This document shows, piece after piece, positions 46,193 to 54,757 of a stretch of DNA of 64,000 bases; the first letter of the stretch is position 1; every line of letters starts with the position of its first letter. The notes beneath the pieces were generated by a model. That model was not told where the DNA came from and did no database searches. It saw only the letters and a program-made list of their open reading frames with translations. This stretch comes from VRUE01 sp963697805 (GTDB lineage Bacteria > Actinomycetota > Thermoleophilia > Solirubrobacterales > 70-9). Position numbers and translations under genes: made by a program. The stretch lies in NCBI GenBank assembly GCA_963697805.1, contig CAVOPB010000002.1, positions 434,001 through 498,000 of the forward strand. The letters run 5' to 3'.

Positions 46193-47808
46193 GCCAGGGC
46201 CCCGCTCGCGGGCGGGTCCGGCCCCGCCTGCATTTCCTCGAAGCGCTGGGTCGGCAATCGGCGGGTCGTGAAGAAGGCGCCGATGACGAGGAAGGCGGCG
46301 AAGAGGAGCGCGGTCTTGAGGGCGTCGAGCTGGGCGTCTTCGTAGTTGTCGACAAGTGCTTCGACGGTCTTCGGGTCGAGGCCCTCCTGGGTCGCGATCG
46401 CCTCGACTTCGGCGGCGGCGATAAAGCTGCCGCCGGAGCTGAGGTTGTCCTGGACCTGTTGGTTGACCTCGCTGGAGATCCTCGGGTCGGACTCGACCTT
46501 GCCCGAGAAGGCGGCGATCAGGCCGGTGATCACGATCGCGCCGAGCACGGCCGTCCCGAGCGAGGAGCCGAGCTGCTGGGCGGTGTTCTGGATCCCTCCG
46601 GCCTCACTGCGGTCGTCGTCGCCGACCGAGGATTGGACGACGTTTCCGAGCTGGGAGATGACCAGGCCCATGCCGACCCCGAGGACGCCCATCGCGACCA
46701 GGAAGGAGCTGTCGTCGAGCTCCGGGTTGATCGTGTCGAGCAGGAGCAGCGTCGCGAGCAGGGTGATCAGCAGCCCCGCCCGGACCAGGGTCCGCGGGGC
46801 GAAGCGTCCCGCCAGCGCAGAGCCGACGAGCGCGGTGACAAACAGGCCGACCGAGGTCGGCAACATCCGCACCCCCGTTTCCAGCGCGTCGAGGCCCTGG
46901 ACGATCTGCAGGTAGAGCGGGATCGTGAAGAAGATCCCCATCAGGATCATGTTCTGGGCGAGCAGCATTGCGGTCCCGCCCCGCAGGGTGGGGATCCGCA
47001 GGAGACGCAGGTGCACGAGCGGCGCCAGGCCATGCTCCTCCCGCCGGCGCTCCCACGGGACGAACGCGCCGAGGACGACCGCCCCGGCGGCGATGACGAA
47101 TGGGGTCAGGGAGAAACCGAAGGGCTCGATCGGCGAGCTGAGCGGCCGCAGCCAGCCCCAGTTGCTCGCCTGGAGGACGCCGAAGACGATCAGCGCCAGC
47201 CCCGATGCCGAGAGAACGCTTCCGACCCAGTCGAGCCCCTCTGCCGGGCCCTCCCGCTCGGCCTCCTTGATCAGGCGGGTGCCGATCAGGATGCCGATCG
47301 AGACGATGACCTCGCCGACGAAGACCAGCCTCCAGGTGAACTCGGTCGTCGCCCAGCCGCCGAGGATCGGGCCGACGGCGATCCCGGCCCCGGCGACGCC
47401 TCCGAGGACGCCGTAGGCAATCGCGCGATCGGCGCCCCTGTAGTTGCCGGCGACGAGCGCCACCATGGCCGGCAGCACGAGCGCCGCGCCGATCCCCTCG
47501 AGGATCGACCAGCCGAACATCAGCGAGGGAACGCTCCAGGAGGCGGCGGTCAGGCCCGAGCCAACCGCGTAGATGCAGAGACCGACCGCGAACGCGCGGC
47601 GCCGCCCGAAGAGGTCGCCGAGCTTGCCGCCGGTCAGCATCAGCCCGGCCATCACCAGCGCGTAGAGGGCGATCACCATCTGGATCGTGGTGACGGTGGT
47701 GTCGAAGTCTTCGACCAGTTGGGAGATCGCGACGTTCATCACCGCCTGGTCGAGGACCATCAGGAATTGGGCAGTCGCCAGCACCCCCAGGACTCCCCAC
47801 TTCGCCAT
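46189..47808 (-). CDS. DHA2-family MFS drug exporter
   Basis: A 539-residue transporter with 14 predicted membrane helices, the DHA2/EmrB plan. Motif A-like GGKLGDLFGRRRAF follows helix 2, motif C-like GAGIAVGPILGGW is in helix 5, and LDQAVMNVAI in helix 1 is the DHA2 D1 motif. It would export lipophilic compounds by proton antiport. An extra periplasmic domain of about 60 residues near 430-490 (SGKVESDPRISSEVNQQVQ) occurs in related exporters. Its 3' end overlaps the carotenoid oxygenase end by four bases; 14 nt upstream is the potassium channel gene. Confidence 0.88.
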   Translation of the reverse strand: MAKWGVLGVLATAQFLMVLDQAVMNVAISQLVEDFDTTVTTIQMVIALYALVMAGLMLTGGKLGDLFGRRRAFAVGLCIYAVGSGLTAASWSVPSLMFGWSILEGIGAALVLPAMVALVAGNYRGADRAIAYGVLGGVAGAGIAVGPILGGWATTEFTWRLVFVGEVIVSIGILIGTRLIKEAEREGPAEGLDWVGSVLSASGLALIVFGVLQASNWGWLRPLSSPIEPFGFSLTPFVIAAGAVVLGAFVPWERRREEHGLAPLVHLRLLRIPTLRGGTAMLLAQNMILMGIFFTIPLYLQIVQGLDALETGVRMLPTSVGLFVTALVGSALAGRFAPRTLVRAGLLITLLATLLLLDTINPELDDSSFLVAMGVLGVGMGLVISQLGNVVQSSVGDDDRSEAGGIQNTAQQLGSSLGTAVLGAIVITGLIAAFSGKVESDPRISSEVNQQVQDNLSSGGSFIAAAEVEAIATQEGLDPKTVEALVDNYEDAQLDALKTALLFAAFLVIGAFFTTRRLPTQRFEEMQAGPDPPASGALA

Positions 47809-47822
47809 CGCGGCAGTATCCC

Positions 47823-48560
47823 TCAGTGACCCGGCTCTGCCTGCTCTGGCTGGCTCTTCCCGCGCCGCGTGAGAAGTCCCTGACCCGGCCGCCAGAGGCT
47901 GACCAGGCCGGCGACGAGGGTGACGAGGAAGATCTGGCCGATCATCATCTCCAACCCGGAGACCATGCGCCCGACCTGCCCGACGGGGACCAGGTCGCCG
48001 TAGCCGGTCGTGGTCAGGGTGGTGTAGCTGAAGAAGAGGAAGTCGGTTCCCTTTTCCGCTCCTTCGAGACCGAAGAAGTTGCCACCTTCGAGCCGATCGA
48101 CCGCGCCGTAGACCCAGGTGAAGAGGATGCCGAGCGCCGTGTAGACGCTGATCGCACCGAGGATCGTGCGGGAGGAGACGCTGTCGGAGGCGACGACCCG
48201 CCTCAGCACCGCGCCCATTGCGACAGCCAGCAGGCAGACCACGAGGAATGAGGAGGCGGTGAGCCAGTGGCGGCCACCGAAGATGGCCGAGATGACCGCC
48301 AGCAGGACAGCCAGGCCGGCGACCAGGAGCCCGCGCCTCACCGCGGCCTCTTTGACGTGGGAGCTGGTCAGCGCGACGACCGAGGCCGCGCTGGTGGAGA
48401 TCGAGAGCACCACCGCGCCCCACCCTTTGTTCGAGAGCACCGAAGCCAGGACGTAGTTGAGGAGGACCAGCGCCAATACCAGGCCGAAGGCGTCCCGCAC
48501 TCGCTGGGCTCGGCGCTGCCAACGATCACGCGTGCGCGCTCGGCGCCCCTCGGGGTCCAT
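47823..48560 (-). CDS. two-pore-helix potassium channel
   Basis: A 245-residue ion channel. The selectivity filter TTTGYGD lies in the C-terminal pore module (FLFFSYTTLTTTGYGDLVPV, then an inner helix MMIGQIFLVTLVAGLVSLW). Four further helices precede it, but without the arginine-rich voltage sensor. The N-terminus is basic (GRRARTRDRWQRRAQR). ATG 48560 is preferred; the frame extends to 48641 with low-quality sequence. No RCK or cyclic-nucleotide domain follows. Likely a tetrameric K+ channel, co-transcribed with the exporter. Confidence 0.85.
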   Translation of the reverse strand: MDPEGRRARTRDRWQRRAQRVRDAFGLVLALVLLNYVLASVLSNKGWGAVVLSISTSAASVVALTSSHVKEAAVRRGLLVAGLAVLLAVISAIFGGRHWLTASSFLVVCLLAVAMGAVLRRVVASDSVSSRTILGAISVYTALGILFTWVYGAVDRLEGGNFFGLEGAEKGTDFLFFSYTTLTTTGYGDLVPVGQVGRMVSGLEMMIGQIFLVTLVAGLVSLWRPGQGLLTRRGKSQPEQAEPGH

Positions 48561-48700
48561 TCCCGCACGTTCGGGCGGGACCGAGGCATTCCTGCCAATC
48601 GAGGTGAAGGTCCCTACACTCCGACCTGAGGCACCCGCCAAATACCTAGATGAAATCCGTCAAGCTGATCAAGGGTCGGTAGCAACGGGGAAGGGAAGCA

Positions 48701-50218
48701 ATGAATCTTCGACGGTCCAGCTTCTTGGCAGCCCTGCTCATTGCGGCGCTCAGCCTCGCGACAGCGGCCTCCGCCCTCGCCGATACCGCGGTCCCCCTCG
48801 GCGGCAGCCCGCTGAACGTCTATGTCGGCGAACGGGGGCAGCTGCAGGCCGTCCGGACTGATACCGGCAGCGGGATCTTCTACCGGTCGACCGACACCGT
48901 CGGCGACGCCGGCTTCTTCATAGCCCTGAACCCGGGCCAGGTCGGCGGAAAAGTATTCGGCTTCGAAGGCAACGCCGGCCCGGACGGACTCGAGAAATAC
49001 GAACCGGTCACCCAGTCGCCGGTCAGCGGCAGCGGCAGCGCCGCCGACCCGCTCAAACAGGTGACCACCTACGAGGTCGAATCGGCTCTGGAAATCACCC
49101 AGACGACAACTTTTGTGAACGGCTCGCAGGAGTTCCGGGTGCACTGGGACGTCCACAACACCACCGTTGCCGCCGTCAAATTCAAGGCCCTCGCCGCCGC
49201 CGACTTCTTCTTCGAGGGCGACGATGCCGGAACCGGGATCTTCACCGCCGGGCCGCCGCGCTTCATCGGTGGCACGAACCTCGACTCGGGAAGCTCGGGC
49301 GGATTTGCCGAGGTCACCGATGGTGGCATCGCGCCGTGGTCGGCCTACCAGGCGCTCGACTTCCCGGGGGTCTGGACCAAGATCGAGGAAGCGGCATCGA
49401 GCTCCGGCGCCACGTTCGACGATTCGGTGCTCGCTCAGGCTGTCGACAACGCCGGCGGCGTCGAGTGGGATCAGGACGCGACCGGCACCGGTCTCGCCTC
49501 CGGTGGCACCCGCTCCTACGAATTGATCGTCCGCAGCGCCGTCCCGTCCGCCCTCCAGCTCAGCCCGACCAACGGCGCATCGCGGCAGGGTGTGCCGATC
49601 AACATCACCGCGACCGCGACCGACTCCAGTGGCACTCCCTACGCCGGCAAGACGCTGCGCTACACGATCACCGGGCCGAACGCGACGACGGGAAGTGCCA
49701 CGCTCGGCCCGACGGGAAGCGCGGTTGTCACCGATCCTGGCGCAAAAGCGGGGACGGACACCGTGACCGTCTTCGTCGACTTCAACAACAACGGGACCCG
49801 GGAGCCGGCCGAGCCGCAGGCCTCGGCGCAGGCGACCTTCGTCGACTCGGTACCGCCGAACTGCACGATCAAGGCCAGCGGCACCCTGGTGGCCGGCGGC
49901 GAATCCGGCAAACCACTGGTGATCGACGTGAAATGCGGCGAGGCCGGGACGGTGACGGTGGCGACCACTCTGGAACCGCCCGCCGGTTCGAGCGGCTCCT
50001 CTGCGAGCGCCTCGAAGAAGGTGAAGATCAAGCTCAAGCCGGTCAAGAAGAAGGTGAAGAAGGGCAAGAAGACGGCGTTCAAGATCAAGATCCCGAAGAG
50101 CGTCGCCCACAGGTATGCCGGCCAGACGCTGAAGGCGAAGATCAAGGTGACCGCCCGCGACAAGCAGGGCAACAAGAAGACGAAGACCTCCAAGGCAAAG
50201 GTCAAGCTCGCCAAGTGA
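48701..50218 (+). CDS. secreted protein with lysine-rich C-terminus
   Basis: A 505-residue exported protein; signal peptide FLAALLIAALSLATAASALA. Residues about 30-290 form a beta-rich domain I do not recognise (LNVYVGERGQLQAV; EFRVHWDVHNTT). About 290-385 is an Ig-like segment with TVFVDFNNNGTREPAEPQ. The last 75 residues alternate K with hydrophobics (KVKIKLKPVKKKVKKGKK; KAKIKVTARDKQGNKK), a basic beta domain frequent in secreted proteins of this lineage and possibly wall- or polymer-binding. Start ATG 48701 follows GGGAAGG. Coupled by GTGA to the next gene. Confidence 0.65.
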   Translation: MNLRRSSFLAALLIAALSLATAASALADTAVPLGGSPLNVYVGERGQLQAVRTDTGSGIFYRSTDTVGDAGFFIALNPGQVGGKVFGFEGNAGPDGLEKYEPVTQSPVSGSGSAADPLKQVTTYEVESALEITQTTTFVNGSQEFRVHWDVHNTTVAAVKFKALAAADFFFEGDDAGTGIFTAGPPRFIGGTNLDSGSSGGFAEVTDGGIAPWSAYQALDFPGVWTKIEEAASSSGATFDDSVLAQAVDNAGGVEWDQDATGTGLASGGTRSYELIVRSAVPSALQLSPTNGASRQGVPINITATATDSSGTPYAGKTLRYTITGPNATTGSATLGPTGSAVVTDPGAKAGTDTVTVFVDFNNNGTREPAEPQASAQATFVDSVPPNCTIKASGTLVAGGESGKPLVIDVKCGEAGTVTVATTLEPPAGSSGSSASASKKVKIKLKPVKKKVKKGKKTAFKIKIPKSVAHRYAGQTLKAKIKVTARDKQGNKKTKTSKAKVKLAK

Positions 50219-51618
50219 GGCTGGCCCTGATGGTGGCGCTGCTCAGCTCGGCGCTATTCTCGAGCTCCGCGAACGCCGCAATCACGGTCAACACGACCAC
50301 CGACTCGAACGCGCCCGGGGGGTGCGCCGGGGTCCCGGGGGACTGCTCGCTGCACCAGGCGATAGCACTCGCCTCGCCGGGTGAGACGGTGGTCGTCCCC
50401 GCCGGGACCTATCCGCTGGCCTTCGGCGGCCTGACGATCACCCAGGCCCAGAGCATCCAGGGTGCCGGCGCCCGCGCAACGAAGGTGATCGTGGACGGCG
50501 GCACGTCCGCGCATGCGTTCGTGGTCGCGAGCCCGGACCAGGTGACGATCTCGGGAATGACGATCTCCGCCGGGCATGTGATCGGGGAAGGGACCGATTT
50601 CCTCCACGGTGGAGCCGTCTCGAACCTGACCAACTCGGTGCTCTCCCTGGTCGGGGTCGCGGTGTCGGGGACCACACTCGAGAAGACCGATGCCTCCAGC
50701 GGCGCGGTTCGCGGGGCAGGGATAGCCAACAACGGGACCCTCAGCATTGCCGACAGCACGGTGAGCGGGAATACTCAGGTGGCGACCGAACCGGCGAGTG
50801 GAAACCAGGGCGGCGGGCTGTTCAACTCCGGGGGAACGGTTTCGATCATCAACAGCACCTTCGCCGGAAACTCCCAGATCGCGACCTACGGAGCGAGCTC
50901 CAGCGGGTCGGCGATCGAGAACCTGGGGACCGAAGTGACGCTGCTAAACGTCACTGTCGCCGCCAATTCCGGCTCGCCCGCGATCGACAACATCGGCACG
51001 ATCAACACCAGGAACTCGATTTTCTCCAACGCCCCGGGCGGCAATTGCGACGGCACGCTCACCTCGCAGGGAACGAACCTCGAGAGCACCGACCAGTGTG
51101 GGCTTCACGCCGCCGGAGACCAGGTCGGGATGGAGCCGCTGCTCGGGTCTCTCGGCGACAACGGCGGCCAGACCGACACCCTCGCGTTGTTGCCGACAAG
51201 CCCGGCGATCGACCACGGCTCCGCCTGCCCGCCCACCGACCAGCGTGGGGTGACCAGGCCGCAGGGCCCGGCCTGCGACGTCGGAGCGTTCGAGCTCGTG
51301 CCGACGAGCGCGACGCCCTCGAACGCGTTCAAGTTCGGGCAGCTGAAGCGCAACAGGGCAAAGGGGACAGCGGTCCTGTTCGTCTCCCTTCCCGGCCCCG
51401 GGACGATCGCCCTCGCGGGCAAGGGGGTGGTCGGCAAACCGGCGAAGGCGGTCTCCGCTGCCGGCGTCGTCAAACTGCAGATCAAGGCAAAGGGCAAGTC
51501 CCGCCGCAGCCTGAGTCGCGTCGGCAAGGTGAAGGTGAACGCGAAGGTGACCTACACCCCGACCGGCGGCATCGCCAACACCGAGGCCAAGACGATCAAG
51601 CTGCTCAGGCGACGCTAG
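50215..51618 (+). CDS. secreted parallel beta-helix protein
   Basis: A 467-residue exported protein with a signal peptide (LALMVALLSSALFSSSANA). CSLHQAIALASPGETVVVPAGTYPL is the entry motif of right-handed beta-helix (pectin-lyase-like) proteins, and repeats such as NNGTLSIADSTVSGNT and NSGGTVSIINSTFAGN are helix turns. SPAIDHGSACPPTDQRGVTRPQGPACDVGAFEL is the choice-of-anchor Q motif. The C-terminal 85 residues are basic, like those of its upstream partner. GTG 50215 overlaps the previous stop (GTGA); ATG 50230 is an alternative. Likely surface-attached; no catalytic residues evident. Confidence 0.8.
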   Translation: MRLALMVALLSSALFSSSANAAITVNTTTDSNAPGGCAGVPGDCSLHQAIALASPGETVVVPAGTYPLAFGGLTITQAQSIQGAGARATKVIVDGGTSAHAFVVASPDQVTISGMTISAGHVIGEGTDFLHGGAVSNLTNSVLSLVGVAVSGTTLEKTDASSGAVRGAGIANNGTLSIADSTVSGNTQVATEPASGNQGGGLFNSGGTVSIINSTFAGNSQIATYGASSSGSAIENLGTEVTLLNVTVAANSGSPAIDNIGTINTRNSIFSNAPGGNCDGTLTSQGTNLESTDQCGLHAAGDQVGMEPLLGSLGDNGGQTDTLALLPTSPAIDHGSACPPTDQRGVTRPQGPACDVGAFELVPTSATPSNAFKFGQLKRNRAKGTAVLFVSLPGPGTIALAGKGVVGKPAKAVSAAGVVKLQIKAKGKSRRSLSRVGKVKVNAKVTYTPTGGIANTEAKTIKLLRRR

Positions 51619-51626
51619 GCCGGCCC

Positions 51627-52019
51627 TCAGGAAGCCGCCAAGCGGAGCTTTCTCCCGCCTCTCGATCCCCTCCGGGCCCGGTGGGCGGCCCTCGCGAGCG
51701 GGGCTGGCACCTCGTGCATCAGTCGTTCCCACTCCCGGTCATAGGCCGGGTCCACTGGCCCGCCTGCCGTGACCGCCGCGTGCTCGGTCGTGCGGATGCG
51801 GGCGCTCCAACCTGGCCCGTAGAGAACCTCCGGGCTCGCTCCGAGGGACCGGGAGATCGACGCTAGGAACACCGCGAGCGTCAGGTCGAGCCTCGCCGGG
51901 TCGACGCGCATCAGAAGCTCGCGAGCCCTCCGTTCGAAGGCAGGATCGCGTCGCTCCGAGGGGGTCGCGTCGAGCAGTTCGGTCGACAGTCGGCCGGCCA
52001 TTCGTAGGGTCGATTCCAT
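51627..52019 (-). CDS. hypothetical protein, 130 aa
   Basis: No family recognised. The peptide is mostly helical: MAGRLSTELLDAT, RRARELLMRVDPARLDLTLAVFLASISRSLG, then GPGWSARIRTTEHAAV and a basic C-terminus (RAAHRARRGSRGGRKLRLAAS) that could touch nucleic acid or a membrane surface. No signal peptide. ATG 52019 is chosen because any longer frame crosses the tRNA gene. It is the next feature downstream of tRNA-Ser on the same strand, convergent with the beta-helix gene with a gap of eight bases. Confidence 0.55.
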   Translation of the reverse strand: MESTLRMAGRLSTELLDATPSERRDPAFERRARELLMRVDPARLDLTLAVFLASISRSLGASPEVLYGPGWSARIRTTEHAAVTAGGPVDPAYDREWERLMHEVPAPLARAAHRARRGSRGGRKLRLAAS

Positions 52020-52103
52020 CCCAACCGCTCTCGGCTCTCCGCCGGGACACCCTGAAGCCGTTGGACGAATCGGCTCACCCTTTTTGGGACGGGCCTGCTG
52101 TAG

Positions 52104-52193
52104 CGGAGGGGGTGGGATTCGAACCCACGAGACGCCCAATGAGCGCCTAACGGCTTTCAAGGCCGCCGCATTCAACCGCTCTGCCACCCCTCC
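52104..52193 (-). tRNA. tRNA-Ser (TGA anticodon)
   Basis: Ninety bases. GGAGGGG pairs with CCCCTCC as acceptor stem, discriminator G; the anticodon loop reads CTTGAAA with anticodon TGA; the T arm has GGTTCGAAT, and the long variable arm is typical of serine tRNA. No encoded CCA follows. Confidence 0.95.
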
Positions 52194-52232
52194 GGGGATT
52201 GGCCGGATGAGCGTAGGTGATTGGATCGGGGG

Positions 52233-53396
52233 ATGCGCAGGCTGCTCATCCTCGCCTCGACGATGGTCTTCTTCGACGTCGCCTTCTACTCGGCGATCGC
52301 TCCGCTGCTCCCTCATTACGTCTCCGAGTTCGAGCTGAGCGAGGCCCAGGCGGGCATCCTCCAGGGGTCCTACGCCGCCGGGACGCTGATCGCCGCATTC
52401 CCCGCCGGGATGCTGGTGGCGCGGATCGGGCCCCGGGCGACGGTGCTCGGCGGGCTGACCCTGTTCGGCCTCTCCGGGCTGACGTTCGGATTCGGCGAGC
52501 ACATCGCCCTCCTCGACGCCGCCCGGTTCACCCAGGGGGTCGGGGGGGCGATGATCTGGTCCGGGGCATTCGCCTGGCTGATCGCGGAGTACCCGCCGGA
52601 GCGGCGCGGGGCGGTGATCGGCACCGCTGTCGGAACCGCGGTCGCCGGCGCCCTCTTCGGGCCGCTGCTCGGCGGCGTCGCCGCCCAGATTGGGACCAAG
52701 CCGGTGTTCGCGACCGTCGCCCTGGTCGCCGTGCTGCTGGCGATCGCCGCCGCTCGCACCCCGGAGGTGGGGGTCAGCGATGTTCAGGATCTGCGCAGCG
52801 CGCTCGCGGTCATCACCACCCGTCCGATCGTCATCGCAACCGCGTTCGTCGCCGCCCCCTCGCTGATGGCGGGCGCGATCGAGGTCCTGGTTCCGCTCCG
52901 GATTGACGATTTCGGCGGCAGCGCGACCGTGATCGCCGGTGGGTTCGTCGTCGGCGCCGCGATCGAGGCGTCGCTCGCCCCGATAGCCGGCCGCTACTCG
53001 GATCGGGAGGGCCGCCGTCTGCCGCTCGTCGGCGGGCTCGCGGCCTGCGCCGTCGCGATGGTCGCGATCGCCGTCGCCCAGGGGCTCGGCGTCGTTCTGG
53101 GGGGCCTCTTCCTCGTCTCGTTCGGCGCCGGTCTCTCGTTCACGCCGGCGATCGCGTTGCTCTCGGAGGCGGGGGAAGCGGCCCAACTGCACGAGGGCTT
53201 CGCAGCCGGGCTATCGAACATCGCCTGGGCGTCCGGCCAGGTCATCGGCGCCCTGGTCGGCGGCGCTCTCGCCAGCGCCGTCGGCTTCGCGGCGCCGAAT
53301 CTCGCCGTGGCCGCAGTGCTCGCCGGCACCGCGATCTACGCCGCCCGGGCGTTGGGTGCCGGATACGCTGCGCCGATGACCTCCGAAGGCAGCTAG
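52233..53396 (+). CDS. MFS transporter, 12 helices
   Basis: A 387-residue major facilitator with 12 hydrophobic segments. MVFFDVAFYSAIAPLLPHYVSEFELS opens it; PAGMLVARIGPRATVLGG is the motif A loop after helix 2, and GTAVGTAVAGALFGPLLGG in helix 5 is motif C, suggesting an antiporter/exporter. ATG 52233 is preferred to TTG 52221. It is followed after two bases by the sugar-lactone oxidase gene, so the two are co-transcribed, and the exporter may handle a related metabolite. Substrate not readable. Confidence 0.85.
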   Translation: MRRLLILASTMVFFDVAFYSAIAPLLPHYVSEFELSEAQAGILQGSYAAGTLIAAFPAGMLVARIGPRATVLGGLTLFGLSGLTFGFGEHIALLDAARFTQGVGGAMIWSGAFAWLIAEYPPERRGAVIGTAVGTAVAGALFGPLLGGVAAQIGTKPVFATVALVAVLLAIAAARTPEVGVSDVQDLRSALAVITTRPIVIATAFVAAPSLMAGAIEVLVPLRIDDFGGSATVIAGGFVVGAAIEASLAPIAGRYSDREGRRLPLVGGLAACAVAMVAIAVAQGLGVVLGGLFLVSFGAGLSFTPAIALLSEAGEAAQLHEGFAAGLSNIAWASGQVIGALVGGALASAVGFAAPNLAVAAVLAGTAIYAARALGAGYAAPMTSEGS

Positions 53397-53398
53397 GG

Positions 53399-54697
53399 GT
53401 GGCCGCGGCCGAGTGGCGCAACTGGGCGGGCGACCAGGCGTGCCGCCCGGCGCAGAGGCTGGCTCCCCGCGACCGCGGGGAGCTCGCGGCCGCGATCGTC
53501 GCCGCGGCCGAGGCGGGGAGGAAGGTGAGCGTCGCCGGCTCGGGCCACTCGTTCACCGAGGCGGCGATGACCGACGGGACGATGATCGACATCGGCGCCC
53601 TCGGTGGAGTGATCGACGCCGATCCCTCGACCGGACTGGTCAAGGTCGGCGCCGGGACCATCCTCGCCGACCTCAACCGCGAGCTCGACCGTCTCGGCCT
53701 CGCGATGGAGAACCTCGGCGACATCGATCGCCAGACCGTCGCCGGCGCGATCTCGACCGGAACCCACGGCACCGGCGCGATGCTTGGCATCCTCTCGAGC
53801 CAGGTCGTCGGGGTCGAGCTGGTAACGGCCGACGGTGCGGTCCATGAGCTCGATGAGTCCGAGCCCGACCTGCTGCGGGCGGCGCGGGTATCCGTCGGGG
53901 CGCTGGGGGCGATCACCGCGGTCACCCTCCGCTGCGTCCCGGCCTTCGTCCTCGAGATGGTCTCGAAGCCGGAGCCCCGCGAGGAGGTGCTGGCGAGCTT
54001 CTCGGAGCGGGCGGAGGCCAGCGACCATTTCGAGCTGTTCACCTTCCCCTACGCGGACTCCGCCTTCGTCCTCGAACGCGACCGGACCGAGTCGCAGCCG
54101 CGCCCGCGGGGAACGGTCGGCACCTACCTCAACGACATCGTGCTCGAGAACTGGGCCCTGGGCGCACTCTCGGCGACCGGCAAGGCATTGCCGGCGGCGA
54201 TCCCGAGCCTCTCGCGGCTCGCCGCCTGGCTCGCGTCGGGCGGCAGGGTGACCGATCGCAGCGACCGGATCTTCGCCAGCGACCGCCGGGTCCGATTCAC
54301 CGAGATGGAGTACGGGGTGCCGCGCGAGAGCGGCCCCGAGGCCGCCCGACGGGTCGTCGATTGGATCCGCGAGAACCGCTACCCGGTCTTCTTCCCGATC
54401 GAGATGCGGGTCGCCGCCGGCGACGAGGCCCTGCTCAGCCCCTCGCACGAGCGCGACACGACCTACATCGCGGTCCACCAGTACCGGGGGATGGAGTGGC
54501 GGCCCTACTTCGAGGCGGTCGAGGCGATCATGGACTCCTACGGCGGCCGGCCCCATTGGGGCAAGCGTCACTTCCAGACCGCGGAGACCTTACGGCCCCG
54601 CTATCCACGCTGGGACGCCTTCGCGGCCGCCCGGGACCGGCTCGACCCCGGCCGGGCCTTCGCCAACGAGTACGCCGCCCGAGTGCTCGGCTCCTGA
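53399..54697 (+). CDS. FAD-dependent sugar-1,4-lactone oxidase (ALO/GLO family)
   Basis: A 432-residue flavoprotein. The FAD domain has VSVAGSGHSFTEAAMTDG with His50, the residue that is covalently linked to FAD in many family members, and TVAGAISTGTHGTG near 118-131. The C-terminal ALO domain ends with PHWGKRHF, the catalytic HWxK motif. It oxidises an aldonolactone or alditol with oxygen or another acceptor (D-arabinono-1,4-lactone oxidase type). GTG 53399 follows the MFS stop by two bases. It faces a PLP aldolase gene across a hairpin; the substrate is not fixed. Confidence 0.88.
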   Translation: MAAAEWRNWAGDQACRPAQRLAPRDRGELAAAIVAAAEAGRKVSVAGSGHSFTEAAMTDGTMIDIGALGGVIDADPSTGLVKVGAGTILADLNRELDRLGLAMENLGDIDRQTVAGAISTGTHGTGAMLGILSSQVVGVELVTADGAVHELDESEPDLLRAARVSVGALGAITAVTLRCVPAFVLEMVSKPEPREEVLASFSERAEASDHFELFTFPYADSAFVLERDRTESQPRPRGTVGTYLNDIVLENWALGALSATGKALPAAIPSLSRLAAWLASGGRVTDRSDRIFASDRRVRFTEMEYGVPRESGPEAARRVVDWIRENRYPVFFPIEMRVAAGDEALLSPSHERDTTYIAVHQYRGMEWRPYFEAVEAIMDSYGGRPHWGKRHFQTAETLRPRYPRWDAFAAARDRLDPGRAFANEYAARVLGS

Positions 54698-54744
54698 CAG
54701 CCCATCAAGTTGACCGTCCATCGGATGGTCAACTTGATGGGCTG
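54698..54744. terminator. bidirectional hairpin between convergent genes
   Basis: CAGCCCATCAAGTTGACC and its exact inverse form an 18-bp stem around an 11-base loop in which TCC/GGA can pair further. It starts right after the oxidase stop (54697) and ends 13 bases before the aldolase stop, so it can end both transcripts. No T-run on either side. Confidence 0.75.
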
Positions 54745-54757
54745 CGGCGGATCCTCC

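Noticed and set aside
47809..48522. Extension of the drug exporter frame upstream to 48522
   Set aside because: The added stretch overlaps the potassium channel gene in another frame and has no coding character; MAKWGVLGV at 47808 is a normal exporter start.
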